Source: Pantoea sp. At-9b (lineage in GTDB: Bacteria > Pseudomonadota > Gammaproteobacteria > Enterobacterales > Enterobacteriaceae). From it: a DNA stretch of 64,000 nt. The notes beneath the pieces are model-generated. The model saw nothing but the letters and a program-made list of their open reading frames with translations. It did no database searches and had not been told where the DNA came from. The position numbers and the translations under genes were made by a program. Location: contig NC_014837.1 in NCBI RefSeq assembly GCF_000175935.2, positions 3,658,001 through 3,722,000 on the forward strand, written 5' to 3'. Of the stretch, positions 46,847-55,948 are shown piece by piece. Numbering within the stretch: the first letter of the stretch is position 1; each line of letters starts with the position of its first letter.

Positions 46847-48037
46847 ATGGCAACGAAAAAAATAGACACCACGCTGGTCAGCGCGGGACGCAGCAAACGT
46901 TACACCCAGGGTTCAGTCAACAGCGTTATTCAGCGAGCCTCATCGCTGGTTTTTGACAGCGTAGCCGATAAAAAACGCGCCACCGCCGGACGGGCGAAAG
47001 GCGAACTGTTTTATGGCCGTCGGGGCACCCTGACGCACTTTTCCCTCCAGGATGCGATGACCGAACTGGAAGGCGGTGCCGGTTGTGTGCTCTATCCCTG
47101 TGGTGCGGCGGCAGTTGCCAACGCGATTCTGTCTTTTGTCGAAGCCGGCGATCATGTGCTGATGAGCGGCGCAGTCTACGAACCGACGCAGGATTTTTGC
47201 ACCAAAATCCTCAGCAAACTTCAGGTTGCCACCACCTTTTTCGATCATTGCATGGGCAGCGAAATCCGTGCGCTGGTGCAACCCAACACCCGCGTGGTGT
47301 TTCTTGAATCCCCGGCCTCCATCACCATGGAAGTGCAGGACATCCCGGCGATTGTTGCAGCGGTACGCAGCACCGCACCGGATGCCATCATCATGATCGA
47401 TAATACCTGGGCAGCAGGCGTTTTGTTTAACGCTCTGGAGCATGGCATCGATATTTCGATTCAGGCAGGTACTAAATATCTGATTGGTCACAGCGATGCG
47501 ATGATTGGCACCGCTGTTGCCAACGCGCGCTGCTGGGACCAGTTGCGTGAAAACTCTTACCTGATGGGCCAGATGGTCGACGCCGATACCGCCTATATGG
47601 CCAGTCGTGGCCTGCGCACGCTGGGCACGCGTTTACGTCAGCATGAAGAGAGCGGCTTACAGGTGGCAGAGTGGCTGGCAGCACGCCCGGAAGTGGCACG
47701 CGTCAACCATCCGGCGTTGGCGCAGAGTAAAGGCCACGAATTCTGGCAGCGTGATTTTACCGGCAGCAGCGGCCTGTTTTCGTTCATTCTGCACGAGAAA
47801 CTCAGCAGCGAGCAGCTGGCGCACTATCTCGATGGTTTTCACCACTTCAGCATGGCGTACTCGTGGGGGGGATATGAATCGCTGATCCTCGCCAATCAGC
47901 CGGAAGAGTTGGCGGAGATTCGCCCGGCGGGCGGTGTCGATTTTACCGGTACGCTGGTGCGGGTACATATTGGTCTGGAACACGTTGCCGACCTGATTGA
48001 GGACCTGCAAGCCGGATTTGAGCGTCTGAAAAGCTGA
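46847..48037 (+). CDS. metC: Cystathionine beta-lyase MetC
   Basis: A 396-residue cytosolic PLP enzyme cleaving cystathionine to homocysteine, pyruvate and ammonia in methionine synthesis. The ATG at 46847 ([20 protein letters not shown]) follows AGGAAA; a GTG at 46811 opens the frame earlier without similarity. The PLP lysine lies in [11 protein letters not shown], and [11 protein letters not shown] and [14 protein letters not shown] match the family. It is followed by yghB as in E. coli. I did not find a convincing MetJ operator. Confidence 0.95.
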   Translation: MATKKIDTTLVSAGRSKRYTQGSVNSVIQRASSLVFDSVADKKRATAGRAKGELFYGRRGTLTHFSLQDAMTELEGGAGCVLYPCGAAAVANAILSFVEAGDHVLMSGAVYEPTQDFCTKILSKLQVATTFFDHCMGSEIRALVQPNTRVVFLESPASITMEVQDIPAIVAAVRSTAPDAIIMIDNTWAAGVLFNALEHGIDISIQAGTKYLIGHSDAMIGTAVANARCWDQLRENSYLMGQMVDADTAYMASRGLRTLGTRLRQHEESGLQVAEWLAARPEVARVNHPALAQSKGHEFWQRDFTGSSGLFSFILHEKLSSEQLAHYLDGFHHFSMAYSWGGYESLILANQPEELAEIRPAGGVDFTGTLVRVHIGLEHVADLIEDLQAGFERLKS

Positions 48038-48143
48038 AATCCTCAACAGAACCTCAACAAACCGGGTGCCGCGTGGCGGAGATCAACGTCTGCTGCTACG
48101 CGCGCCGTTAAAATAAAATCCTTGTGACTTGATGGAATAGCAG

Positions 48144-48806
48144 ATGGGTGTTTTACATGAGATTGTCCAAGCGCTCTGGCACCAGGATTTTGCCGCGCTG
48201 GCCAATCCAGACGTAGTTTGGATTGTCTACGGCGTGATGTTTGTGACGCTGTTTCTGGAAAATGGTTTATTACCCGCCTCTTTCCTGCCGGGTGACAGCC
48301 TGCTGCTGTTGGCCGGGGCGATGGTTGCCAAAGGTGTGATGGATTTTGTCCCGACCATGTTAATTCTGACCACTGCCGCCAGCCTCGGCTGCTGGCTGAG
48401 CTACCTTCAGGGGCGCTGGCTGGGTAACACCAAGATTGTAAAAAGCTGGCTGATGCATCTGCCCGCACAATATCACCAGCGCGCCTGGCAGCTGTTTAAC
48501 CGTCACGGTTTGATGGCATTGCTGGTGGGGCGTTTTCTGGCGTTTGTTCGTACCCTGCTGCCAACCATGGCGGGCATTTCGGGTTTACAGAATGGTCGCT
48601 TTCAGTTTTTTAACTGGCTGAGTGGCTGGTTGTGGGTCTGTATCGTGGTGGCGTTCGGTTATGGCATCAGTCAGGTACCGTTTATCAAACGCCATGAAGA
48701 TCAGGTGATGGCGATTCTGATGCTGTTGCCGGTGGTGTTGTTGTTCGTTGGCCTGGCGGGCAGCATCCTGGTGATCTGGAAAAAAAGACGCCCGAAGGCG
48801 TCATAG
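48144..48806 (+). CDS. yghB: DedA-family inner-membrane protein YghB
   Basis: A 220-residue DedA/SNARE-associated membrane protein. YghB and YqjA in E. coli are needed for proton-dependent tolerance and cell division, and the wider family includes lipid flippases. The helix-loop block [20 protein letters not shown] and [16 protein letters not shown] carry the conserved acidic residue and arginines. Its last codons overlap the end of convergent yqhC by six bases and contain the yqhC terminator. Confidence 0.95.
   Translation: MGVLHEIVQALWHQDFAALANPDVVWIVYGVMFVTLFLENGLLPASFLPGDSLLLLAGAMVAKGVMDFVPTMLILTTAASLGCWLSYLQGRWLGNTKIVKSWLMHLPAQYHQRAWQLFNRHGLMALLVGRFLAFVRTLLPTMAGISGLQNGRFQFFNWLSGWLWVCIVVAFGYGISQVPFIKRHEDQVMAILMLLPVVLLFVGLAGSILVIWKKRRPKAS
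48779..48803 (-). terminator. Intrinsic terminator of yqhC inside the end of yghB
   Basis: On the minus strand GACGCC-TTCG-GGCGTC followed by six T residues, a classic tetraloop terminator. It is encoded within the last nine codons of yghB, so those codons serve both purposes. Confidence 0.88.
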
Positions 48807-49727
48807 CAGCTGCGCGGCGTCAGCGGGAGAGTCAAACACCGTCTGACGCACGCGGCTCGCCTCCTCTCCCGGCGTCACGCCGAAATAGCGTTTAAACTCG
48901 CGGGAAAACTGCGAAGGGCTTTCATAACCGACACGTACCGCCGCTGCGCTGGCACGCATCCCATCCTGTAACATCAGCAGGCGCGCCTGATGCAGGCGAT
49001 AGCGCTTCAGATACTGCAACGGCGAGGTTTGCGTCACGGCTTTAAAGTTGTGGTGGAACGCCGATACACTCATGTTCACCTCTGCCGCCAGCGTCTCCAC
49101 GCTGAGGTTCTCACTGAAATGACTCTCGATACGGCGTAACGCGCGGGCGATCTGGCTGAACTGCGTCTGACGGCTAATCAATGACAGCAACGCCCCACCG
49201 CACGGCCCGGTCAGCACGTAGTAGATAATTTCGCGCACGATTTGCGGCCCGAGCACGCGCGCATCGCGCGGTTTTCGCATCACATCCAGCAAACGTTCTG
49301 CGGCGCAGAGCATCTCTTCACTGAGAAAAGCGGAATGAATACCGGACGTTTGTGGCTGGGGCTGGAAATCCTCATCGTCGCCAATCTCCATCAACAAATC
49401 CTGTAGGCTGGCGTTATCGACGGTCAGGCACATCCCCGCCAGCGGTTCTTCAGGCGTGGCTTCGGTTTCACACTCCACCGGCAACGGTACGGTAAGCATC
49501 AAATATTTGGTGGCGTCGTAGTGAAACACCGTGCTGCCGAGATAACCGGTTTTACGCCCCTGGAACAGGATGACAATACCCGGCTGATACATCATCGGCG
49601 TGCGCGGCAACGGCTCATCGGCGTAGATAAGGCGCACATTATCCAGCTGGCATAGCGGCTGGCTACCGGGTTTCATCAGCGCAATCACTTGCCGGGCCAG
49701 TTGGCGGCAAAGAGAGTCATAAGGCAT
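48801..49727 (-). CDS. yqhC: AraC-family regulator YqhC
   Basis: A 308-residue transcription activator with an N-terminal effector domain (about residues 1-190) and a C-terminal pair of helix-turn-helix motifs (about 205-300; [20 protein letters not shown] and [20 protein letters not shown]). In E. coli YqhC responds to aldehydes and activates yqhD and dkgA. Here it is divergent from dkgA with 204 bp between, and no yqhD is present, so dkgA is the only adjacent target. Confidence 0.93.
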   Translation of the reverse strand: MPYDSLCRQLARQVIALMKPGSQPLCQLDNVRLIYADEPLPRTPMMYQPGIVILFQGRKTGYLGSTVFHYDATKYLMLTVPLPVECETEATPEEPLAGMCLTVDNASLQDLLMEIGDDEDFQPQPQTSGIHSAFLSEEMLCAAERLLDVMRKPRDARVLGPQIVREIIYYVLTGPCGGALLSLISRQTQFSQIARALRRIESHFSENLSVETLAAEVNMSVSAFHHNFKAVTQTSPLQYLKRYRLHQARLLMLQDGMRASAAAVRVGYESPSQFSREFKRYFGVTPGEEASRVRQTVFDSPADAAQLL

Positions 49728-49931
49728 GGCATTTTCTCACGCAGCAAAAAATGCAGTGTGCCGCACTGCGGGCGAAAGCTCCAGTCGACTGGAGAATCAG
49801 GCAAGATTCCGGCAGAAACAGACAGCACAAAAATGCCGCAGAGTTGCCACAATGAATCCGGGGCTAAGGTTTGTTGACTAGACTTAACCTCAGTGTTTCC
49901 GGTGAGTCACTGCGACAAATAAGGAGCAACT

Positions 49932-50759
49932 ATGGCAGACCAACCACTGATTAAACTGCACGACGGCAATATGATGCCTCAGCTTGGGCTGGGTGTCTGG
50001 CAGGCAAGCATTGATGAGGCGCGTAAAGCGGTATTGAAAGCGCTTGAGGTGGGTTATCGCTCTATCGATACCGCCTCCGCCTACAAAAACGAGGAGGCAA
50101 TTGGTCAGGCGTTGCAGGAAACGGACGTACCGCGTAAGCAGATTTTCGTCACCACCAAGCTGTGGAATGATGACCAGAAAAACGCGCAGCAGGCGCTGGA
50201 AACCAGTCTGGAAAAACTTAAGTTAGATCAGGTGGATCTTTACCTGATGCACTGGCCCTGTCCGTTTAAAGATCTGTACCTGAGCGCCTGGGAACAGATG
50301 ATCAAATTGCAGCAGCAGGGGCTGACCAAAAGCATTGGGGTGTGTAATTTCAACGAAGCGCATCTGAAACGTCTGATGGATGAAACCGGGGTATCGCCGG
50401 TGGTGAATCAGATTGAGCTGCACCCCATGCTACAGCAACGGACTTTGCACGCCTGGAACGCCATGCACCAAATCCAGACCGAGTCCTGGAGCCCGCTGGC
50501 ACAGGGCGGCGCAGGCGTGTTTGATCAGGAGGTGATTAAAACGCTGGCGAAGAAATATGGCAAAACCCCGGCGCAGATCGTCATTCGCTGGCATCTGGAC
50601 AGCGGGCTGGTGGTGATTCCGAAGTCAGTCACCCCGGCGCGTATTGAGGAGAACTTTAAGGTGTTTGACTTCCGGCTGGAGAAACCGGAAATCAGCGATA
50701 TCACCACGCTGGATATTGGCAAGCGTCTGGGTCCAGATCCGGAGAAGTTTGGCGGTTAG
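49932..50759 (+). CDS. dkgA: 2,5-diketo-D-gluconate / methylglyoxal reductase DkgA
   Basis: A 275-residue NADPH-dependent aldo-keto reductase acting on 2,5-diketo-D-gluconate, methylglyoxal and other aldehydes in the cytosol. The catalytic tetrad is visible: Asp and Tyr in SIDTASAYKNEEAIG, Lys in VTTKLWNDD and His in LYLMHWPCP. The cofactor block is IPKSVTPARIEEN. AAGGAGCAAC precedes the ATG. YqhC encoded on the opposite strand is the probable activator. A family A array begins 15 bp after its stop. Confidence 0.96.
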   Translation: MADQPLIKLHDGNMMPQLGLGVWQASIDEARKAVLKALEVGYRSIDTASAYKNEEAIGQALQETDVPRKQIFVTTKLWNDDQKNAQQALETSLEKLKLDQVDLYLMHWPCPFKDLYLSAWEQMIKLQQQGLTKSIGVCNFNEAHLKRLMDETGVSPVVNQIELHPMLQQRTLHAWNAMHQIQTESWSPLAQGGAGVFDQEVIKTLAKKYGKTPAQIVIRWHLDSGLVVIPKSVTPARIEENFKVFDFRLEKPEISDITTLDIGKRLGPDPEKFGG

Positions 50760-50774
50760 GTGCGCGCGCGATTG

Positions 50775-50921
50775 CCCTCACCCCGGCCCTCTCCCGCAAG
50801 CGGGAGAGGGAGAGGGTGCAAAATGTCAGCTCGTGCACCTATCAATCCCCCTTTCCCGCTTGCAGGCTCGTGCACCTATCAATCCCCTCTCCCGCTTGCG
50901 GGAGAGGGTTAGGGTGAGGGT
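50775..50921. repeat. Family A array with its own duplicated linker
   Basis: Palindromes CTCCCGCAAGCGGGAG (from about 50791) and CTCCCGCTTGCGGGAG (from about 50888) flank a middle, half-lost unit. The linker GCTCGTGCACCTATCAATCC occurs twice and is unrelated to the linker of the arrays at 1.7-2.1 and 11.4 kb. The outer ends are inverted as in those arrays. The right end lies six bases from the ftsP stop codon. Confidence 0.9.
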
Positions 50922-50927
50922 AAGAGA

Positions 50928-52358
50928 TTACACCGATGGATTAACTAACAACTGCCCCGCGGTACCGCGATCGGCCAGTTCCAGGGTCTGGCTGTAATAC
51001 ACAAACGGGAAGTGATCCGACGAACTCTGCGTAAAGTTCACCAGCAGCTCCACATCACCATCAACCCACACCGTATCTTTCCAGCCGCGATCTTCGCCCA
51101 TTGGCTGTGCACCGTTGACGCTTTTAATCAGGAACATCACGCCCTGAATATGCAGTGACTGCGGGCGGTCGGCATGCAAGATCCAGCGTTCAAAACTGCC
51201 CTGCTGCGCCGTGGTGTCGATACGCCCCATATTCCACATCGCGCCATTGATACCCGGCATGCTGTCGCCGATGCGGAATTCACGCGTGCGTACTGCCGCG
51301 CCATCAAGAATCTGATCCGCCAGCAAACGCATCGGCAGATTGTCCGTCACCAGCGGCAACAAACCGGTCGGACGCAGCGACAGCACCAGCGTATTAGCGA
51401 GGATCGACGAAGGCTCAAATAAGCCGCGTAAACGATCCATCAGGCCCGCAGCGGTGCCTGCGGTGATCGACACCTGATCGCCCTGTGACATATCCACCAG
51501 CACTTCACGTCGTTCACCCGGCGCGAGCGACAAGCGTTGTACCGCGACCGGCGCAGGTAAAAAACCCTGGTCGCTGGCGATCACCGTAAAAGGACGGTTA
51601 TCGGAGAATGCCAAATCGTAGCGACGCGAGTTAGACGCGTTCAGCAGGCGCAAACGCACCCAACCACGCGACACCTCCACATAGGGATTTTGTACGCCGT
51701 TGACCAGCAGGGTATCGCCGAGGAAGCCGCCATCCTGCGGCGGGTCATAGACCGGCGTCGCAAAGTTGTCGAGGCGCTTATCCTGAATCACCAGCGGGAA
51801 GTCATCCACGCCGTAATGCTTCGGCAGTGGCAACGCTTTGCTGACGTCATCCTCAATCAGCCACATCCCGGCCAGACCGTTGTAAACATGCGGAGCCATG
51901 CGGTTGGGCGTATTGGCGTGATACCACAAGGTCGCCGCCCCCTGACGAATCGGCAGCACCGGTGCCCAGTCAACACCTGCCGACATCATGCGCGGTGCGC
52001 CACCCATCAATGCCCCCGGCACCTGGAGACCGCTCACCGTCATCGCTACCGGTTCATTGAGGCGATTGCTGTAAATCAACTTCACGTCGTCGCCGCTGTA
52101 CACGCGCACCGTCGGGCCAAGATACATGCCGTTAATGCCCCATACCGGGACTTTGTTGCTGTCGCCATTGAATGACCAGTGGCTACGCTGAAGCGTAAGA
52201 AAGAGCGGCTGGCCGCGGCGTGATTCAATCAACGGCGGAACCGGCAGGGGTGTATCGCCAGCGGGTGCGGAAGCGGCACGGGCGGCGAAAGGCATGGCAC
52301 TGGAAGCCAGCGCAACACCGGCAGAAAGCTGAATAAACTGACGTCTGCTGCAAGACAT
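50928..52358 (-). CDS. ftsP: Cell division protein FtsP (SufI)
   Basis: A 476-residue periplasmic multicopper-oxidase-fold protein that protects the divisome under stress. It carries a twin-arginine signal (SRRQFIQLSAGVALASSAMP) ending near ARA-AS. Cupredoxin-like blocks such as TLWYHANTPNRMAPHVYNGL and GDTLLVNGVQNPYVEVSRGW match E. coli SufI, which has lost the copper ligands; the C-terminal type I copper motif is absent here too. Last of the parC-plsC-ftsP run on the minus strand, with a hairpin between plsC and ftsP. Confidence 0.95.
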   Translation of the reverse strand: MSCSRRQFIQLSAGVALASSAMPFAARAASAPAGDTPLPVPPLIESRRGQPLFLTLQRSHWSFNGDSNKVPVWGINGMYLGPTVRVYSGDDVKLIYSNRLNEPVAMTVSGLQVPGALMGGAPRMMSAGVDWAPVLPIRQGAATLWYHANTPNRMAPHVYNGLAGMWLIEDDVSKALPLPKHYGVDDFPLVIQDKRLDNFATPVYDPPQDGGFLGDTLLVNGVQNPYVEVSRGWVRLRLLNASNSRRYDLAFSDNRPFTVIASDQGFLPAPVAVQRLSLAPGERREVLVDMSQGDQVSITAGTAAGLMDRLRGLFEPSSILANTLVLSLRPTGLLPLVTDNLPMRLLADQILDGAAVRTREFRIGDSMPGINGAMWNMGRIDTTAQQGSFERWILHADRPQSLHIQGVMFLIKSVNGAQPMGEDRGWKDTVWVDGDVELLVNFTQSSSDHFPFVYYSQTLELADRGTAGQLLVNPSV

Positions 52359-52447
52359 AAAACTTCAGACCCTTTGAGCGTGGCGTGAGGACGCCGTCCA
52401 TTTTTTCTAATTGCTATTGCTGTGCTGTTCCCCAAGGGGGGAAATGA

Positions 52448-52472
52448 CACGGGGCAGATTGCCTGCCCCGTG
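52448..52472. terminator. Strong hairpin after plsC
   Basis: CACGGGGCAG and CTGCCCCGTG form a perfect ten-base stem with a five-base loop, seven bases after the plsC stop. The T tract is poor, so partial read-through into ftsP is possible. Confidence 0.65.
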
Positions 52473-52479
52473 AGAACGG

Positions 52480-53217
52480 TCAGATTTTACCGTTTTTTTC
52501 GCGCTCGGCGACTTCGGCGTTCAATTCTTCTAACTTAGCCGACATTAATTCACGGCAGTGGGTCGCCAGTTTGCGTACCGAACTGTCGGCAAACGCGGCG
52601 GTGTCCACCGGCGGTAACATCTCAACAATCACCAAACCGTTGTTCCAGCGGCTGAGTTTGATTTTGTCGTGGGTATTAGAGACCACTACCGGGATGATCG
52701 GCACACCGGCGGCCATGGCGGCATGAAACGCCCCGGTCTTAAACGGCAGCAGACCACGTCCACGGCTGCGTGTCCCTTCCGGGAACATCCAGAACGAAAT
52801 ACGCTTCTTTTTAAACTGATCAATCAGCTCACCGATGGTGCCATGCGCTTTGGCACGGTTATCCCGATCAATCAGCAGGTTGCCAGCCAGCCAGTACAAC
52901 TGGCCAAAAAACGGTATCCACAACAGGCTTTTTTTGCCAACGGTCACCGTGGTGGGCTGCACAATTTTGGCGGCGGTGATCATATCGAAGTTGTTCTGGT
53001 GGTTAGCGATATAAATGGCGTTGCCATAGCTGTCAGCATCGGCCGGTTTACGCAGTTCCACTTTGACACCAAACACCGTCGATAAGCGACCAAACATGTG
53101 ACCGAATGTGGCCACATGGCGCGGATTGCGCGGTGAAAACAGGCACCAGATACAACCAAACACACAGACCAGAATCGAATAGATGATTACAAAAATAGCC
53201 CGTAAAATTAGTAACAT
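52480..53217 (-). CDS. plsC: 1-acyl-sn-glycerol-3-phosphate acyltransferase PlsC
   Basis: A 245-residue inner-membrane enzyme that acylates lysophosphatidic acid to phosphatidic acid. An N-terminal membrane helix precedes the catalytic NHQNNFD (HX4D), and the glycerol-phosphate motif is MFPEGTRSRGRGLLPFKTGA. E. coli PlsC has the same length. It lies 49 bp after parC on the same strand, as in E. coli. Confidence 0.97.
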   Translation of the reverse strand: MLLILRAIFVIIYSILVCVFGCIWCLFSPRNPRHVATFGHMFGRLSTVFGVKVELRKPADADSYGNAIYIANHQNNFDMITAAKIVQPTTVTVGKKSLLWIPFFGQLYWLAGNLLIDRDNRAKAHGTIGELIDQFKKKRISFWMFPEGTRSRGRGLLPFKTGAFHAAMAAGVPIIPVVVSNTHDKIKLSRWNNGLVIVEMLPPVDTAAFADSSVRKLATHCRELMSAKLEELNAEVAEREKNGKI

Positions 53218-53266
53218 AGCTTCCTCAATAGTGGCATACCCTTGCCTGCTTTATTTTTTTGCAGGG

Positions 53267-55537
53267 TTATTCTTCACTCGCTTCGCTGCGGCGTGTTGGG
53301 GCATCCAGCTCAACACGATCGATACGTTGCAAACCGCGCGGTAACAACGTACCACGACGACCACGATCGGCGCGGAACTTCTGCAACTCTTCGCTACGCA
53401 GCACCAGCTTGCGCTTGCCCACGTGCAAAGTGATGGCACTGCCGGTTGGCAGGATCAGCAGCCACACCAGCTTATCGCTGCCTGCCGCCGCTTCGGCGGA
53501 CGGAATCGAGATGATCTTGTTGCCCTTGCCCTTCGACATTTGCGGCAGTTCCCCTACCGGGAACATCAGCATACGTCCCGCCTGGGTGATCGCCAGCAGC
53601 ATGTCATCCTCGTGATTCACCGCCATTGGCGTCATCACTTTGGCATTTTCCGGCAACGTCAGCAGTGCTTTACCGGAGCGGTTGCGCGAGACTAAATCGG
53701 CAAAGGTACAGATAAAACCATAACCCGCGTCGGAAGCCATCAGCAGTTTCTGCTCATCCGGCTCCATCAACACCTGCTCCATCACCGCACCCGGTGGAAG
53801 GGTCAGTTTGCCGGTCAGCGGTTCACCCTGACCACGTGCCGATGGCAGCGATGTCGGGTCAAGGGTATAACTGCGGCCGGTGGAATCAATAAACGCCACC
53901 GGTTGATTGCTCTTACCCCGCGCCGCGGCGAGATAGTTGTCCCCTGCTTTGTAGCTGAGGCCCGCCGGGTCGATATCGTGGCCTTTGGCGCTACGCACCC
54001 AGCCCATCTGCGACAGCACAATGGTGACCGGCTCAGCGCTCACCAGATCCGTTTCGCTCAGTGCTTTGGCTTCTTCGCGCTCGCGCAACGGTGAACGACG
54101 ATCGTCGCCGTAGGTCTGGCTGTCGGCCTGCAACTCTTTCTTCAGCAGGTTGCTCATCTTGCGATCAGAGGCAAGGATTGCCTGTAACTGATCACGCTCT
54201 TTCTCCAGCTCCGCCTGCTCACCACGAATTTTCATCTCTTCGAGTTTAGCGAGGTGGCGCAGTTTTAATTCCAGAATCGCTTCGGCCTGTGTCTCGCTGA
54301 TCTCAAAACGTGACATCAGCACGGCTTTTGGCTCGTCCTCGGTACGGATGATGTGAATCACTTCATCGATATTGAGGAACGCCACCAGCAAACCTTCGAG
54401 GATATGCAGACGGCGCAACACGCGGTCCAGGCGGTAGTTCAGACGGCGGGTCACGGTGTCGCGACGATACACCAACCATTCTGAGATAATTTCCAGCAGG
54501 TTTTTCACCGCCGGACGGTTATCCAGCCCGATCATGTTGAGGTTAACGCGGTAGCTTTTTTCCAGATCGGTGGTGGCAAACAGGTGGTTCATGACCTGTT
54601 CCAGATCGACACGGTTAGAGCGCGGCACGATCACCAGACGGGTCGGGTTTTCGTGATCAGATTCGTCACGCAGATCCTCCACCATCGGCAGCTTTTTATT
54701 GCGCATCTGTGCCGCAATCTGCTCCAGCACGCGCGCACCGGAAACCTGGTGCGGCAGCGCGGTGATCACCACTTCGCCATCTTCTTTTTTCCACACCGCG
54801 CGCTGGCGGATGGAGCCGCGACCGTTCTGATAAATCTTACGAATCTCATCACGCGGGGTGATGATCTCAGCTTCAGTCGGGAAATCCGGTCCGTGCACGA
54901 TATCCAGCAGTTCATCCAGCGTGGTGTTTGGCTTCTCGATCAGGGTGATCGCCGCCTGTGCCACTTCGCGAATGTTATGCGGTGGGATATCGGTCGCCAT
55001 ACCTACGGCGATACCGGTGGTGCCGTTCAGCAGGATGTTCGGCAAACGCGCCGGTAACATCTTCGGTTCCTGCAAGGTGCCGTCAAAGTTGGGGATGTAA
55101 TCCACCGTGCCCTGACCAAGCTCGCTCAGCAGAATTTCGGCATATTTGGACAGGCGCGATTCGGTATAACGCATCGCAGCGAAGGATTTCGGATCATCCG
55201 GCGCCCCCCAGTTCCCCTGGCCATCGACCAGCGGGTAGCGGTAGGAGAACGGCTGCGCCATCAGCACCATCGCTTCATAGCAGGCGCTGTCTCCATGCGG
55301 ATGATATTTACCCAACACGTCACCGACGGTACGTGCGGATTTCTTAAATTTGGCGCTGGCGTTAAGGCCCAGCTCTGACATCGCATACACAATGCGGCGC
55401 TGTACCGGCTTGAGGCCGTCACCGATATACGGCAGCGCACGGTCCATGATCACGTACATGGAATAGTTCAGGTACGCGTTCTCTGTAAATTTGTGCAGGG
55501 CAAGACGCTCTGCACCATCCTGCGTCAATTCGCTCAT
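53267..55537 (-). CDS. parC: DNA topoisomerase IV subunit A
   Basis: A 756-residue breakage-reunion subunit that decatenates daughter chromosomes together with ParE. I use the ATG at 55537 ([20 protein letters not shown]), matching the E. coli length of 752; an ATG at 55579 would add 14 non-conserved residues. The active-site tyrosine lies in [13 protein letters not shown]. The quinolone-resistance region [12 protein letters not shown] keeps the wild-type serine and glutamate. The C-terminal beta-pinwheel region ends in charged residues. Confidence 0.97.
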   Translation of the reverse strand: MSELTQDGAERLALHKFTENAYLNYSMYVIMDRALPYIGDGLKPVQRRIVYAMSELGLNASAKFKKSARTVGDVLGKYHPHGDSACYEAMVLMAQPFSYRYPLVDGQGNWGAPDDPKSFAAMRYTESRLSKYAEILLSELGQGTVDYIPNFDGTLQEPKMLPARLPNILLNGTTGIAVGMATDIPPHNIREVAQAAITLIEKPNTTLDELLDIVHGPDFPTEAEIITPRDEIRKIYQNGRGSIRQRAVWKKEDGEVVITALPHQVSGARVLEQIAAQMRNKKLPMVEDLRDESDHENPTRLVIVPRSNRVDLEQVMNHLFATTDLEKSYRVNLNMIGLDNRPAVKNLLEIISEWLVYRRDTVTRRLNYRLDRVLRRLHILEGLLVAFLNIDEVIHIIRTEDEPKAVLMSRFEISETQAEAILELKLRHLAKLEEMKIRGEQAELEKERDQLQAILASDRKMSNLLKKELQADSQTYGDDRRSPLREREEAKALSETDLVSAEPVTIVLSQMGWVRSAKGHDIDPAGLSYKAGDNYLAAARGKSNQPVAFIDSTGRSYTLDPTSLPSARGQGEPLTGKLTLPPGAVMEQVLMEPDEQKLLMASDAGYGFICTFADLVSRNRSGKALLTLPENAKVMTPMAVNHEDDMLLAITQAGRMLMFPVGELPQMSKGKGNKIISIPSAEAAAGSDKLVWLLILPTGSAITLHVGKRKLVLRSEELQKFRADRGRRGTLLPRGLQRIDRVELDAPTRRSEASEE

Positions 55538-55738
55538 TAAGCTTGCATCCTCACTTCGTGGCCCACGGCGGCGGGACATCCGGCGGTCGTTTGGCGAGGA
55601 TAGTACCTTATTCCCGTGGCTTAGTCACAGGGGAAGCCATCGCCCCCCTCAGGAATCATTGTCGGAAAATAAATGTGAGGCGGATTAAAAAAACAAAATA
55701 GAATGGGATCAGGATCACAATGAATATTTCCGGCACTC

Positions 55739-55754
55739 TGTGATCATGATCTCA
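55739..55754. promoter_or_regulatory. Candidate CRP site upstream of the PTS regulator gene
   Basis: TGTGATCATGATCTCA matches nine of ten half-site positions. It lies about 200 bp before the regulator ATG in an AT-rich 411-bp intergenic stretch that otherwise shows no gene. Catabolite control of a PTS operon is expected. Confidence 0.45.
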
Positions 55755-55948
55755 ATTAATTTTCAGATAATCCGATTCGTATTAATCCTGTCCTCTTCTG
55801 AGGACAACATTTAGTATTGTTGCTTTCCCCGTCCTTTTCTAAATTCATACTCCATAAGAAAGATTTTTTGCGCTCCTGATTTCTGGCATCTGGAAAATAT
55901 AAAAAACAACCTGACGGGACACTGTTTTGCCAAAATAAAGGTGAACGA

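Noticed and set aside
52229..52450. Small frame between ftsP and plsC
   Set aside because: It overlaps the Tat signal region of ftsP on the same strand and spans a hairpin; no family resemblance.
55500..55530. Quinolone-resistance mutations in parC
   Set aside because: The serine and glutamate of the resistance-determining block DSACYE are the wild-type residues; nothing to report.
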